NCBI RefSeq assembly: GCF_001659605.2
Contig: NC_035170.2
Location: 6,758,001-6,822,000, forward strand
Reading direction: 5' to 3'
Length of the DNA stretch: 64,000 nt
Source of the DNA: Manihot esculenta
Taxonomy: Eukaryota; Streptophyta; Magnoliopsida; Malpighiales; Euphorbiaceae
How positions within the stretch are numbered: the first letter of the stretch is position 1; the number at the start of each line of letters is the position of its first letter. A program made the position numbers and the translations under genes. This document shows positions 32,244 to 44,639 of the stretch, one piece after another. The notes beneath the pieces are model-generated. The model saw nothing but the letters and a program-made list of their open reading frames with translations. It did not search any database and was not told the origin of the DNA.

Positions 32244-33354
32244 AAACAACTCCCCAAAAACCCCCTAAAACATCACCAAAACATGCATAGAAAACATGCA
32301 AAGGAAGGCTGGACAGGGGACTTTCGGCGGCAGGTTCGGCGGCCGAAGGTCCCTCTAGAGCCGAAAGTCAGGCACTTTCAGGGGCAGGGTTCGGCGGCCG
32401 AAAGTCCTTGCAGAGCCGAAAGTCACCATCCTTCGGAGGCAAGTTTGGCGGCCGAAACTCCCCTCCAGAGCCGAAATTCTTTACTTTCGGGGGCAGTTTA
32501 GGCGGCCAAAGGCTGCCTCCCCAGGCAGATTCGGCGGCCGAACATGGCTTCGGCAGCCGAACCTGGGTTCTCCAGAATGGTAGAACCCGATTCCGCCTTA
32601 TGCATTCAGCCCTCCAAAAACCCACACATGCATTCAACTATTCTAAAGCATGCATAAACACTTATTTAAGCATATAGGGGCATAAAACTAGCCTAAACCC
32701 CAACAAACATCAACATGGCATCACATAAACATACATTTACCATTTAACTAACATAAACCCTAACATTTTACATCTACTCTAAACATGCATTACAACCCTT
32801 AAAACCCCTCAAAACTTATTTAAAACATAAAAGAAGATGAGGATCTACACTTACCTCTTAAAGATCGAGAAGAGAGGTGATCCCAACTTGGAGATTGGGA
32901 GAAATCTAGCTCTGGGGGTCTCCAAGCTTCAAAACCTTGATCTTAGCTCAAAAACAAAGTAAAAACTCATCAAAACTTGAAGGGATTGAAGGAAAACACA
33001 AAACTAACCATGGGAGGGCGAAATCTCATCTATGCTCGAAAATAGAGAGAGAAAACTCGCCCATTTTCGGACAAGGGGCCTTTTATAGGTGGCTGGCCAG
33101 ACCACCTTCGCGGGCCAAAAGAGCTCCGGCAAGTCCACCATATTCGACGGCCGAACCTGGACTTTTCCTCCTTGGTCTTTTTCTTTCAAAACTCAATTTC
33201 TTTCTTCATTAAAACCATAAAAAACATATAAAAATATTTTAGAAAACCTTTATTTTACCCTTCTAGAAGACTCCGACATCCGAGAATTCCCAATTCCAAC
33301 GGAGATTCCAACGGAAGGTAGGAATTCCAATGCCGGGGTCTAGCTAGGTATTAC
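32244..33354 (-). mobile_element. Chromovirus LTR fragment, minus strand
   Basis: Minus-strand LTR start (TGTAATACC read from 33354) through the TATA area (about 33084) and the TTCGGCGGCCGAA cluster (about 32330-32560), cut off where the 3' LTR of element 3 begins. Its first 125 bp closely match the 3' LTR stub at 11456-11580, so both come from the same LTR subfamily. Confidence 0.85.
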
Positions 33355-33835
33355 AATATTGAATCGTTTTATGTCACATTTCTACTCACTAAGCTGTTAT
33401 AACTTATCCCTTTCCCCTAACTCTAGGTTTGCAAGAGTAAAGTTAGAGTTTGAAGTTCAAAGCTTTGGGTATATTTCCTCTATGTAGTAGCTTTAGAAAT
33501 AGACATTTAAAGTGATTAATGGAATAGAACTGTGCTATTCCTAGTGTACTAGTGTGTTATCTCATGTAGTTATGATTTCTCTTATGTAAAAGTTTTAAAT
33601 TTTTATATTATATTTAACCAAATTTATGGCATGTAATGATGATGGTTATAACATTTGTTGAGGGCTCTTAGTACATGTTTATATTTTATAATATGTTTTT
33701 ACATGTTGAGTTTGATAAAGATGTTTTTATAAATGCTTCGAAATCATGATGGGATTCCATCAGGTACATAAGATATATGTCAGGCTTGCTATGAGTTTCA
33801 ACAACTTTAAGTCGATCTCATTGTTCCAAATAGGT
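33355..33835 (+). mobile_element. Old LTR fragment, 3' half, related family
   Basis: Diverged plus-strand match to the last third of the chromovirus LTR: TTTCTACTCACTAAGCTGTT, CTAACTCTAGGTTTGCAAGAG, and GTCAGGCTTGCTATGAGTTT toward the end. It stops within the terminal part (GTCGATCTCA), where a different element begins. Closest in the window to the old solo LTR at 37139-38626. Confidence 0.7.
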
Positions 33836-36800
33836 CTAAGAAAGGGTGAATTAGGCTCTTTTTCAAAATTTTCAAATTCAAGCCGTCGGTTGTGACAATG
33901 TGAATTTGGTGTTTTAGGTGCTTAAACAAAATAAAAATAGAATTCTAAAATCTTAAATAAAAGAGAATCAGAATTCTAAAACTAGTAACCTAAAAGTAAA
34001 GTACAATAAGCACAATAAAAGCAACCCAAAATTCTCAAGGCAATATAAATATCTAAACTCAACAGCTATATTATCAATTAAGCACAATAAATAGGCATAT
34101 AAATGCTGAAAATTGAAAGAGTAGGGATGAGAGAATTGAAGACTATGATTTTTATTGTGGTTCAAAATAACTAACCTACATCCACTCTATCAAAGCTTTC
34201 CTTTGAGTCTTCCTTTCACTATTGACTCTTTTTCATGCGGTAAGAGATAAGTCTTTACAATCTCCATAAGTTTTCCAAGGTTTTTGCAATCTTCTATAAG
34301 AGTATCACTCACTTTTCAATAAAACACAGGCTAACCAAACTTGCAAACCTTAAATAGGTTCAAAAGATGAAGGAAATAAACTCTGATATTCTCTTACAAA
34401 TTTAGAAACAACTAATAAGAAGAGAGAGAGTTAAATTTGCCAAGAATGCTCAATGAATACTCTCGAATGAAAACAATAACTTTTCACAACTAATATCAAT
34501 CAATGGTAGGCTTTCATTAAGTGCAATGTGCTGTAAAATGAAGTACATATATGCAGGAGATGGAAAATAGTTGTTTGGAGCTGATCTTGATAGATAAAAA
34601 AGGTTATTTGGTAAAAAATAGTCGTTATTTTAGACTATAATGAAATTAGAATCTGTGGTGTCAAAACTAAAATTCTAATACTCAGATTTTAAGTTCTAAT
34701 TTTTATAAAAGTACCAGACTTTGAAAACTTTAGCTATGCAAATAACTTTTATAAAAAATAGAGTTGACTTTCTATAGCATAAATATGCATGATAAAAATA
34801 TTTTATATCTTAACAACTCAAATCTCAATTCTTTTTTACAATAATCCTTAGAGTTATCTAATTAGATGTCATAAACTAAAACCTCCGGGTCATTATAGAA
34901 GCTTAAACTTGTATGTTCCATGAATTTGATTCATCTTGAGATAAAAATTATTAAGAACTCTTCAAGCTTTATATCCTCTTCTATCAAAGTTTTCAATATA
35001 ATAAATCTACAAGACACTTAACAGACACTTGCAATATATATGTTAGATTAAAAATTTTGATTTCTTTAAGTTTGGAATTATCAAAATTATACTCTCAGAG
35101 CTCATGGGTCAATATCCCTTTTGTATGATTACAAAACTCTAGAATATCCTTAAGTCAATATCCCTTTTTTTATAATTACAAAACTCTAGAATATCCTCAA
35201 GTTAGGATTAACCTATACCAAAAAAAAAAAAGTATAAAGAAACTTGTGAATAAAAATAAGCTCCCCTTAAATGTATGCACAACTTGTATAAAATAACAAA
35301 TGCATGTGTATGTATAACAAATATTTACACAAGCAAATATCCACAAAGTAGATCCATTTTGTTCATGTTTCAAACAACTATTCAAAATAAAAATAATTAA
35401 TTGTCAATGTCATCATATCAACATATTTTAGTATCATCATAGCAACAAAAAAGATTCAACAACATAAATCATCACTTATACTTCCCTTTTTTATCATCAT
35501 TCAAAGGAAGAAGATAAAAAAATAGTTCAAAAAGGACATACAATATAAACCATCATAAAAAAAACAATACAAAAAAGGTAAATATGATAAGCAGTCAAAG
35601 ATCAAATGGGACACCCTTTCTTCTTGCTTCTCCAGGTTGAATTGGCTTTATCTTTATAGGAATTCAGCTACTCCTGCATAAAGGGCAAAGGATTGGGATA
35701 CACACTTTTTCTTGTAGTGGTTTTAATGTACTTAGGTCTGCTAGTGAAAGGACTGCTCAAAGGAGGCATATACTGCAACAATAGTAAAAGTATTAGGTTT
35801 TGTTCCAGAGTAGTGTGAAAAGCTGAGTCTGTTGAGATGAAACCAAATCTATCTTTTCATCTATAATTTTCAAGACTCTAAGGATATGCAAATTCATTTC
35901 ATATTTACTACTCTTCTTTTCCAATTTATCAAGCAAAGTGTCAACATCACCTATGTCTTCATCTGTCAAACTAGCTTCTCCAATTTTACCTTTACCCTTC
36001 TTTTTCCTTAACAACTCACCCTCAATTTCACTTGAATAAGTCTCTTATAGGACAGGAGTTTTCTTAAAAGGACCTACAAAGGGCTCCTTGATTTCTATAA
36101 TCGGCTTACTTCCAAAAGATAAAGAAATGTTATGATAACTATAGAACTAATTGTAGAGCATAAGGCAATCTTCTAATAGTTGAACCCTTAAACATGCTCT
36201 TGAAGATTAGAAAAGGCAAATTGAACTTGAATTTTTCAATTAGATGCCAAAGAATGCATGTGTCTAATTTATTCACATATGTAAGACTCAATGTCCCAGG
36301 ATTCAGATAGTGAATAATGAAGAAGTGTAGAATCCGATGGATTGGGTTAAGCAACAATGCATTATTCAAATCTTTCTTCTTAGTGTGAATTTGTGTGAGC
36401 TTCTTAAGAAAGTACTCTTCATTGAAAATTGGCAAAGCATTTACATCTTTAAATGATCCAATTGCATTTCCATGATTAGGCAAATCAAATACTTTTGCAG
36501 CCTTTTCAATATCAACAATCAATTTCTTCTTGTTCACAGTTACACAAAAATAGGATTCATCATCAACAATCATAATAGACCCATAAAATTCTTCGACAAG
36601 CTTCTCACAATATTGGCAATAAAGAGACATAAAATCTATCCAGCTTTGATAGCTAATTATTTGCCTAATTTTAGCACTAAAGGTACCATAAACTCCCCAA
36701 TTTATCACCCATGGTTTCAAAATGTCCTTAGAACTCATAACAAGAGAAGGTTCTAGAATGTGAATACCTAAAGATGATGTGTGGGATACCCTTTGACTAG

Positions 36801-37138
36801 ATGAAGCTGCTTGTTACCTTTTTAACTGCTTTCCATAGGTTCATTATCAAAAGAGTCTGAGGACTCGTGTGGACCAACTTGTGACACAATAGAAACAAGC
36901 TTGAATTTTCTTTTTGGTTTCACCATTGTATACTTTATTCGAGCCATGGAGCAAGCTATTGGCACACCAAACACATAACATTAAAATCAACTCAAAAGAT
37001 AGTATAAATAATCAAGCACACCGTGAGTTGTGGGGAATTAAAGGAATAAAAATATTAGTTTTATTTTTTTTCTTTTTAAGAGCATGAACAAATGAACACA
37101 ACATAACAAGAATTGGTTTGCACAGACCAAACATATAT
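33836..37138 (-). mobile_element. Unclassified decayed transposon carrying a plant-transposon-domain gene
   Basis: AT-rich DNA lying between two old LTR pieces. Its left end (AAATAGGTCTAAGAAAGGGT, GAATTAGGCTC) resembles the 'GGTCTAAGAGGGGGTGAATTAG' start I associate with certain plant retroelements. Minus-strand coding relics lie at 35780-36950. No terminal repeats or reverse transcriptase could be read, so the class is open. Bases 33860-35780 hold no coding signal beyond chance frames. Confidence 0.4.
35780..36950 (-). pseudogene. Putative plant transposon protein domain gene, decayed
   Basis: The minus strand reads MARIKYTMVKPKRKFKLVSI near 36945, then stops, then a 199-residue frame (36139-36738). 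That frame contains CEKLVEEFYGSIMIVDDESY, VTVNKKKLIVDIEKAAKVFDLP, RILHFFIIHYLNPGTLS and LWHLIEKFKFNLPFLIFKSM, then LPYALQLVL. This order ('EFY' strand, 'G..I..' segment, 'R.LH..I...L.P', 'P.LI...M...LPY') is the pattern of the domain annotated in many plant genomes as 'putative plant transposon protein'. A Lys-rich and coiled-coil-like tail follows (35793-36014) after further stops. I recognise the family only by this pattern; its biochemical function is not known to me. Several stops show it is a pseudogene. Confidence 0.5.
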
Positions 37139-38626
37139 ATATAGGCCGAATTCTAGTGTCGAAATTTTAAATTTTCAATGGAATCTCCGTTGGAATTCGA
37201 AATTTCAGAACATAAAATTTGAGAAGGGTAAAATAGACTTTTTATAAAAGAGTTTTTAAATATTTTTGAAAATATATTTTAAATAATTTTAAAAAAAGGG
37301 GGAGTTTGAATTTTTTAATGTTTAGCCGTCGAACATTAGCTGGCAGACTCTCTACAAAAGTCCCTTAGCTCAAAAGGGAGAAAAGATTTTCTCTATTTCG
37401 AGTAGTCACATATTTATTTTTCTTCACAATGACAAGTTTCAACAAGTTTCTTATGGATTTTAACTTTAGGTTGAAGATTTTAGCTTAGAAATTTCAAGTT
37501 GTGCATTTGGGACTCTATCACAGGTTTTCTCTTCCTCCCTTCCAAATTTTCTTATTATGGTTGTTATTTCTTTGAAGAGGTAAGTTAAAATCCTTGCTTG
37601 TCTTCTATTTTGAGTTCTAAGAGAATTGTAAGCTATTTTTAAGTATTTAGCAATATATACAAGATCTAAGTTCAACTGCTTTTCAGCTTAGATTGTGTCT
37701 ACTAGAGGTAAGTACAACTAAACTAAATCCTTATCTAAATAAAATGTTTTAAGCATGCTCATGGATTATGAATACCATGAATTATAATAGTTTTTTTTTG
37801 CATTAGATTTATGAATATATTGCATTGCACATTTAATTGTTGTTATTGATTGATATTAGATGACTCACTAGCCCTTACATTATGATATGATATATTTATA
37901 TATGACGGATATAGAAGTCCAGATTGAGACTCATTCTACGCTCTTGGAATTATATAAACGAAAAATCAGGGTGCCTATTCTATGCTCTTAACACTACTGA
38001 TATGTTATGTTTAAGAAAAAGTCCTAAGGAGTACCTACACAACAAAACACTATTAGATTTATGGAGGGTTATTGGCAATAAGTCTATCGTGATGTGAATT
38101 TTTTGTGTTATGACACATGCATTCGAGCATATATTATATTAAACTGTTTTATAACATATTTCTACTCACTAAACTATTGTAACTTATTCTTTTACCCTAA
38201 CCCTAGGTTTGCAGGACCAGAGGTAGCTTGGGAGTTCAACATATCCCTTTGATATAGTTCCTATGCAATAGCTTAGTTAGGGGTATGTATAATATTTATG
38301 GTTTAGAATTGTATTTTATCCAAAGTTTTTTTACGATCCATTTTGTCTATAATCTGTACGTAAAAGTTTTAAATTTTATGTTATATTTGAATCGAACTCT
38401 GTGATATGTGATGATGACTATAATGAAGTATTTGGTAAGAGCTCTAAGTTATGTTTTATGCATATATTGAGTGTGATTCATGATGATGACTTATGAATAT
38501 TTGTGAGATCATAATGAGATTATATCAAGTGTATTAGGATGTATAATAGACTTGCTATAAGTTTTGGCGACCATAAGCCAATCTGAGCCTTAACTTTGAT
38601 AGCAGTTCGATATTCGGATCGTTATA
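37139..38626 (+). mobile_element. Old solo LTR of a related chromovirus family
   Basis: About 1.49 kb, diverged from the young LTR but collinear with it: GGCCGAATTCTAGTGTCGAA at the start, GAAGAGGTAAGTT (37580), AGAGGTAAGTACAACTAAAC (37708), CCCTAACCCTAGGTTTGCAGG (38205) and TTCGGATCGTTATA at the end. Flanks are AT repeats, so a target duplication cannot be told apart. The GC-rich 13-mer cluster of the young LTR is missing apart from one TTAGCCGTCGAAC. Confidence 0.75.
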
Positions 38627-40750
38627 ATATATATATATAGTATCAATTACAAATTTACAATACCAAATAAACTTTAAATAATATAATTTTGAAATCTAAA
38701 TAGAATAAACATAAACTATTTATGGGTTAAGAAGTTAACATATAGCGTCACAAATCATAATTCTAAATAATAGAAATTTCAGTCACAATTTCAGTCATAT
38801 CATAACGGTGAAACAAGAAGGAAAAGAAGAAAACGAAAAAAAAATTACTGTAACAATCTTAACTACATCGTAACAGAGAAAGAAGAAAAGGAGGATTGAA
38901 AAAAAAAGGCAGTAGAATGGGAAAAGGAAGGAAGACCATGCTACCATAAAAGAAGTAGAATAGAAGAAGAAGTAGAAGAAAAAAAAGAAGGGCAAGAGAT
39001 TAGGAAGAAGAGAAAACGAAAGAAGAAATAGATTAAGTAAAAGAGAAACAAATTTGAACAAGAGTGGGTAAGTCTTCCTCCTTTTCCTCTTTTTCTTTTA
39101 TTTCTTATTCTCTCTTTTTCTTTCGGTGGTTGAATGGCTCAATAGAAGTAAAAGGGTAGAAAGGCGCTTGGACCACTTGAGGGTGCGCCTCGTGTCTAGA
39201 TGTCCCTAGTTGAAATTGTTCGGGACTGTGAGCTTTTTATGCTTTGCGCCTTAGGCGTGTTTTTAACGGTTGAAGTAAATTATACATTTTAAAAGATTAA
39301 ATTAAATACAGTTGTATAATATTAATTATAATTTAACTAAAATTAATTTTAATAAAAATATAATTCTAATTTATTAAATTTAAATTCATTAAATGTTTAT
39401 TTAAATAGACCAATAAAAATTAATTTTTTTAAATTAAAAAAAAGTTAAACATAGAAATACATTAAAAACAAAGTCACATTTAATTTATTTCTATTTAAAA
39501 TTTAAAATTTATTTAAAATTTAAAATTTAAAATTTAAAATTTTAAAAGTGGAGAAAATAATTTTTTTTTCTCAAAGTATCTTCAAATATTATTGATAAAT
39601 TATAATTTATTTTTTAATATTTAATAAAAACTACACTTTAATTACAATAATTTTAAATTTACTCTTTCAAATTTTATTTGATTAATAAAATAATATTTTA
39701 ATTAAACCTTTGATATTTAGTCATAATATTTTTAAATTTAGTCTTTCAAATTTTATTTGATTAATAAAATAATTTTTTAATTTAAATCTTATATTTTATA
39801 AATTAGTCAAATTATAGTTACTAATAAATTTTTATATTTATAAATAAATTTTTAATATTTATATAAAAAATAATAAAATAAAAATTAAATGCAGAAAACG
39901 TTATTTCTTTTTTATCATAATTAAATAAAAAAATAAATCATTTGAGAAGGGAAAGTCATACAACAAAGAATTGTGTCGGCTTAAATTTAAATACATATTA
40001 TATTAAAATTTTTTATTTAATTTTTATTTTATAAATTTATAATTAAATATTATATTTAATATATATGAGAGATTAGTTTGTAAAAATATAAATTTTTATT
40101 TGTAAACAATTATAATATTTAGAAATCAGTTTATAATAATATAAGAATGAATTATAATAAAAAATTATTTTATTATAAAATAAAATTTTATAATGAAATT
40201 TAGAAATGTATTGAATAAATTATATTTTTTTATAAATCTTTAGGGATTTAAACTGTAAGTTATTTTAATTAAAATTTATTTTTATTTAATTTTCAAATAT
40301 CATTAAAGGTATTGGGAAAAAAAGTTATAATAAAATTATAGTTTTTTGGTTTTATAATTTTTATTTATTATTTTTTTATATATATTAACAATAAAATTTT
40401 TTATTTAACATTTTAATTATAAATATTTTAAATATATTAAATTTTATTAAATATTAAAAAATATTTTAAAAAAATTTTAACAATAAAATAAAATTAAATA
40501 AAATTATAATAGCTCATTTATATATTATTATAGTATAAAAAAATAAATAAAAATTTTGAAATAAAAAAAATAAATAAAAATTATGAAATAAATAATATAA
40601 TTATTTTTATTATAAATTAAATTATAAAATTTTACTAAAAAAATGCGAAAATTAATAATTGTGCTTTTTTTTTTTTTCACAATAATGTGTTATTCTTTGG
40701 AATTGGTGAAAGTAATAATTCTATTTTTATAATCTCCATAACCCTATAAT
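38627..40750. other. AT-rich intergenic DNA upstream of the membrane-protein gene
   Basis: Mostly A/T-only sequence. A 150-bp GC-richer island (about 39125-39275) ends GCGCCTTAGGCGTGTTTTTAAC, like the terminal region of widespread plant hAT-type miniature elements. No credible gene. Confidence 0.55.
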
Positions 40751-40975
40751 ATTGTAAAAAATTGACGGTGTGTTTGGTAAAAGGGAAAAAGAGGATAGGG
40801 AGATAGAAAGAGAGAGAAAATGAAGTACCTGGATCAAGGATCGCTCTGTGCCTCTCCCATACCTCCCATCTTCCAAACACAGTATTAAGCACGTGAGCGC
40901 TATACATCTGTAAAACCCCAAACAAAAACCCTTCCAGAACTGTCCGAACACCAAATACACTGGTCCTCGAACACC

Positions 40976-43900
40976 ATGGCGAAAGCTGAAATTGTTACTC
41001 AGCAAGATAGCTCAGAAGAACCGAAAAATCTGTTCTCATTCCTGAAGAGATTTGGTCTAAAACTTCCAGTCTTTAATGAAGATAAGAAGGCGCCATCAAA
41101 ATCTGTGGTCAAAGACGAAGCGGAAATGGCAGTAGGTGGCGACGGGGAGGCGGATAATACAAAGCAGAGGCCAAATTTTGTGAGGTTCCCAAACGCTCAT
41201 CCCATAATTCCACCACCGCTGGATATCGAGCTCGAAGAGAGCAGCGGAAAGACTCATAATCCAGTAATTATCTGGCAGGTTGGTTTGGTGTTGTTTGGAA
41301 TTTTGCATTTCTTCACCCTCCGAAAAGCACGAGGAGGATATTTTAAATTGGGTTTTGTTTTATTAGAATTGATTTAGATATATTTGTGGGGAAGTTCTCT
41401 ATCTCTCGAGGTACAATTGAATGTTTTAAAGGTGGAAAAATGTAATATTTAGCAGATATTGAGAATTTAGGATCCATGAATCTTGAATTGTAATTTCTGG
41501 TTGGAGTGGACGTCAAAAATATAATCTTTTGGCCAAAGAAAACTTCCTGGAGAAGATTGAGAATAACTGTAAGAATATGTGAGAAGTAGGAGTCAGCAAT
41601 TAGAATAGAAGATGATGAATACATTGGGTGTATTCTCTTGTTGCCTATATGTTCTGCTTATTAGTCGTGTTTCCTTTTCAAATATGTTGATGTTGCTTCG
41701 AATTTAGCACTTTTGAAGTTAAAAAACGATTTGATTTAAAATCTTACTTTTCTAATAGGTTTGATATTAGTGAAGAGTGAAGACATTTACTTCTGCAAAG
41801 GAACATCAAGATAAATAGTCTTTTGTATTTGTTGTGATGTGGGTAGTGGATCATTGGATAATGGCAAGAGCTGGATGTAGTACAAGTTATTGTGCTTGTA
41901 ATTATCTTGTGAATCACTGCTATAAAACTGCTGTTATTGTTAAGCCAACATCACGTTTGTTAAGAATCTGTAAATAGATAAGGAAGCTCTGTAAATTATG
42001 CCTTAGATTGCGAAGAAATTATTAATACTAATTAGAAAAAATTTTATGCTTGTAGCTAAGTATGTTTCCATTTAGTGTATTTTAAATCTGATTTAGTTCC
42101 AGAGCTCGAGGGAATAATAAAGCATTTTATTCAACAAATTCTTCTCTCTCTCTCTCTCTCTCCCCCCCCCCCCCTCTCTCAAAATAATGAAGGGACACAA
42201 ATGTGGAGATGTTTATAACTCCTTTCTTTAAAGGAAGTGCTAAGTACAGAAGTATTTGCATGCACTGAAGGTTTTATATATTGCCTAGGTGAGTTTCTAA
42301 TAACAGAAACTGCCTACAAAAATTATTCCTGTTGGTGGTTTTTAAGCTAATTATGTACTTCTATATGAGAACTGCTGCAATGCAAATGGTTGGTGGAGCA
42401 GATAATTAGGGGTTTACTGTGCAGTGTTACCCCCCCACAGAGGCTGTTTAGAGACTGAACCAAAAAGCTTTGCGGGGTTTTTGTCAAAAGGTCAGTTGAG
42501 AACTTGAGATGAAAGGTATAGATAAATTTCAGTGATTTTATATCGTTTGGGCGAAAGTGGGAGAAGCAAATGATTATAGCTTATGGAAATTGAGTATGTT
42601 TGGGACTGATGAAATAGTGTTGGGATTAATACCTGTTAGTAGGCTTTTTGTGTTCTCATGCTAGTTTTTATAATTGATCAATAGTTTATGACACCTTTTT
42701 GTGAGAAGAAAAGTGAAGCTTAGGAAACCCAACAGAAGGTTACACAAAAACTTTCTCTAAGGACAAAAGTAAGAAAATAAAATTCAAATGTGAACATTTC
42801 AGTGGCTCGACAACAAATGACACCTATATACCACTTCACTCAATCTAGAAAATTCAAGGGGACAATCCATCTTAAAAACCTGCTTGTTCAACCCTTCTGC
42901 TTCAAGGGAAGCATTTCAATTCGTCATGCCATCTATTTGAGATCTCCATTGCTCCATGGATCATAAATTTCTAGTAAGAACCAACTACTTTTGACACTCT
43001 TTGAAATGTTTAAGAGATTGCTACTATAGAACCCAACTCTGCCCTCAAGTTACACCTCCTTGTCCTTTCTTCCACTACATTCAGCCCATCTCAAACTTAT
43101 AAAGAAGCATAAACATGGGTCAAGTTCAATATTAAGCCTGTTGTTATTTTGGAGGCAAGTAGACATTAAAGTCAATTCGATGTGGAGCTCAAAGCTCCCT
43201 TTACAACACAGTTTAAGAGTTAAGCTCTGAGATTTTGTTATAATACATATATTGGTCATTCTTTTTGAAAGATTAGTGATTTTAATCTCTATGGTTTGTC
43301 AACGTCTCTATAAATTCCTTAATTGTTATCAGAATTTTCTGTAGTCCCTCAAAATATTGAACTTTTGGTGAGGGTATAGAAACAAAATTTATTTTAAGGT
43401 AAGCCTCAAGAGTTTCTTTTTATTTTATTTTTAAAACTTGATCCATATGGTATTAGGATGTATTAAATTAGTGATTTAAAGATGATTTTATATTAAAATG
43501 ACTCGGATAATTTTATGGCCATTTGTATGAAAACATTTTAGTATTTTAAACCTCAAAACCCTTGCTGAAGACTGTAACCGGATTTATGTCGGTTGTGAAA
43601 CACCACCAAAATCTAAGCTAGTGTTCATGTATATATTATAAGTTTCTTGAGTTTCTCAAGTTCATGGTCCACATTCTTGTCAAGTGCATCACTGTTGATG
43701 TGCTGCAGCTTATTAATGTTATTTGATTTTTCATTCTTTGTCTTTACTTAGTGTTATATTTTTAATATATGATTTCTTTTGTTCTTGTAACAAAATTTCT
43801 TTGCCTAACCCTGTACTTGTGCATGCATATGCATTATGGTGATATATAAATATATGGAATATGTGTAAGTTTACAATTTCCTTTTAGCTTGCATCAACTT

Positions 43901-44630
43901 TCCCTCACTTTATCCTACTTGTCACCGGTACCTAGAAACCTTCTTTTTCTCATTTCAGTGTTCCCGTCCCTTGCATATTTGGTGAAATCCAGGTTCTTCT
44001 GATGTGATGCTACATTTAGCAATATTGTTATTTAATTCCAAAAATTAAAAGCTTGCAATTCTAGTAAATTTGAACTTTCAAATTTTGAGTCCTAGTCTTG
44101 GGCACATTTTAGATTGCTGGCTGCTTGTTTTCTCGGAAGAAACATAATAATAATTTTATCTTTAGTTTGTCAGAATCTGTGGCTATCATGCTCTGTGTGT
44201 GTGTGTTTGTTTTTTTTTGTTTCTTTTTTTCTTGAAGTATATTGACCTTTTTCCTGGGTTTTGTAATTAAATAACTGTAACTGGTCTGTTTTCTTTTTCT
44301 GCTCAATTGTTGGCCCTGCTGGAATCTCTCTCAGTTGCCAGTGCCCATTTTTTTTCTTATATTTTCTTTATTCACCTCTATTTTGGACTTGGTTCTCAGA
44401 CCAAAGATACATCATAATCTCTTATTGATGGTTTCTTATTAACTTTATGAATAGTTTCTTCTCAATGAAATCACTTCATCTACTTGCAGGTTTATGCCCT
44501 TGGTGGGTTCATTATCTTGAAGTGGGTATGGGCAAGATGGAAGGAAAGGAAGGAAAGAGCTAAGAAAGCATCACCTGATAACGATCAACCTTCTGATGAA
44601 TATCTATCGCCACCTGATGATAATGATTGA
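40976..44630 (+). CDS. 147-residue single-pass membrane protein, function unknown
   Basis: Two exons. Exon 1 is 40976-41278: ATG in ACCATGG context, 101 codons, ending ...NPVIIWQ, then GTTGGT donor. Exon 2 is 44490-44630, after CTACTTGCAG, phase 0, 46 codons plus TGA, starting VYALGGFIILKWVW. The protein has an acidic, low-complexity N-terminal part (about 1-94, with LFSFLKRFGLKLPVF near 20-34), one predicted membrane helix formed across the splice junction (about 97-116, VIIWQVYALGGFIILKWVWA), then a basic stretch RWKERKERAKK and an acidic tail ending PPDDND. The basic flank suggests the C-terminus lies on the cytosolic or stromal side. I do not recognise a named family. The 3.2-kb intron has no coding signal. 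Gene reality rests on the clean splice junction, start context and codon structure. Confidence 0.75.
42141..42180. repeat. (CT)n(C)n(CT)n microsatellite in intron
   Basis: CT repeat, a run of about 13 C, then CT again, within the single intron of the membrane-protein gene. Confidence 0.9.
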
Positions 44631-44639
44631 TTCTGAAGT

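Noticed and set aside
32244..32248. AAAAC as target duplication of element 3
   Set aside because: The left LTR is preceded by another copy's polypurine tract, so no matching flank exists to compare.
38795..39061. 88-residue Phe/Leu-rich minus-strand frame as a membrane protein
   Set aside because: Low-complexity antisense of an AAG/GAA-rich stretch; hydrophobicity follows from TTC/TTT runs.
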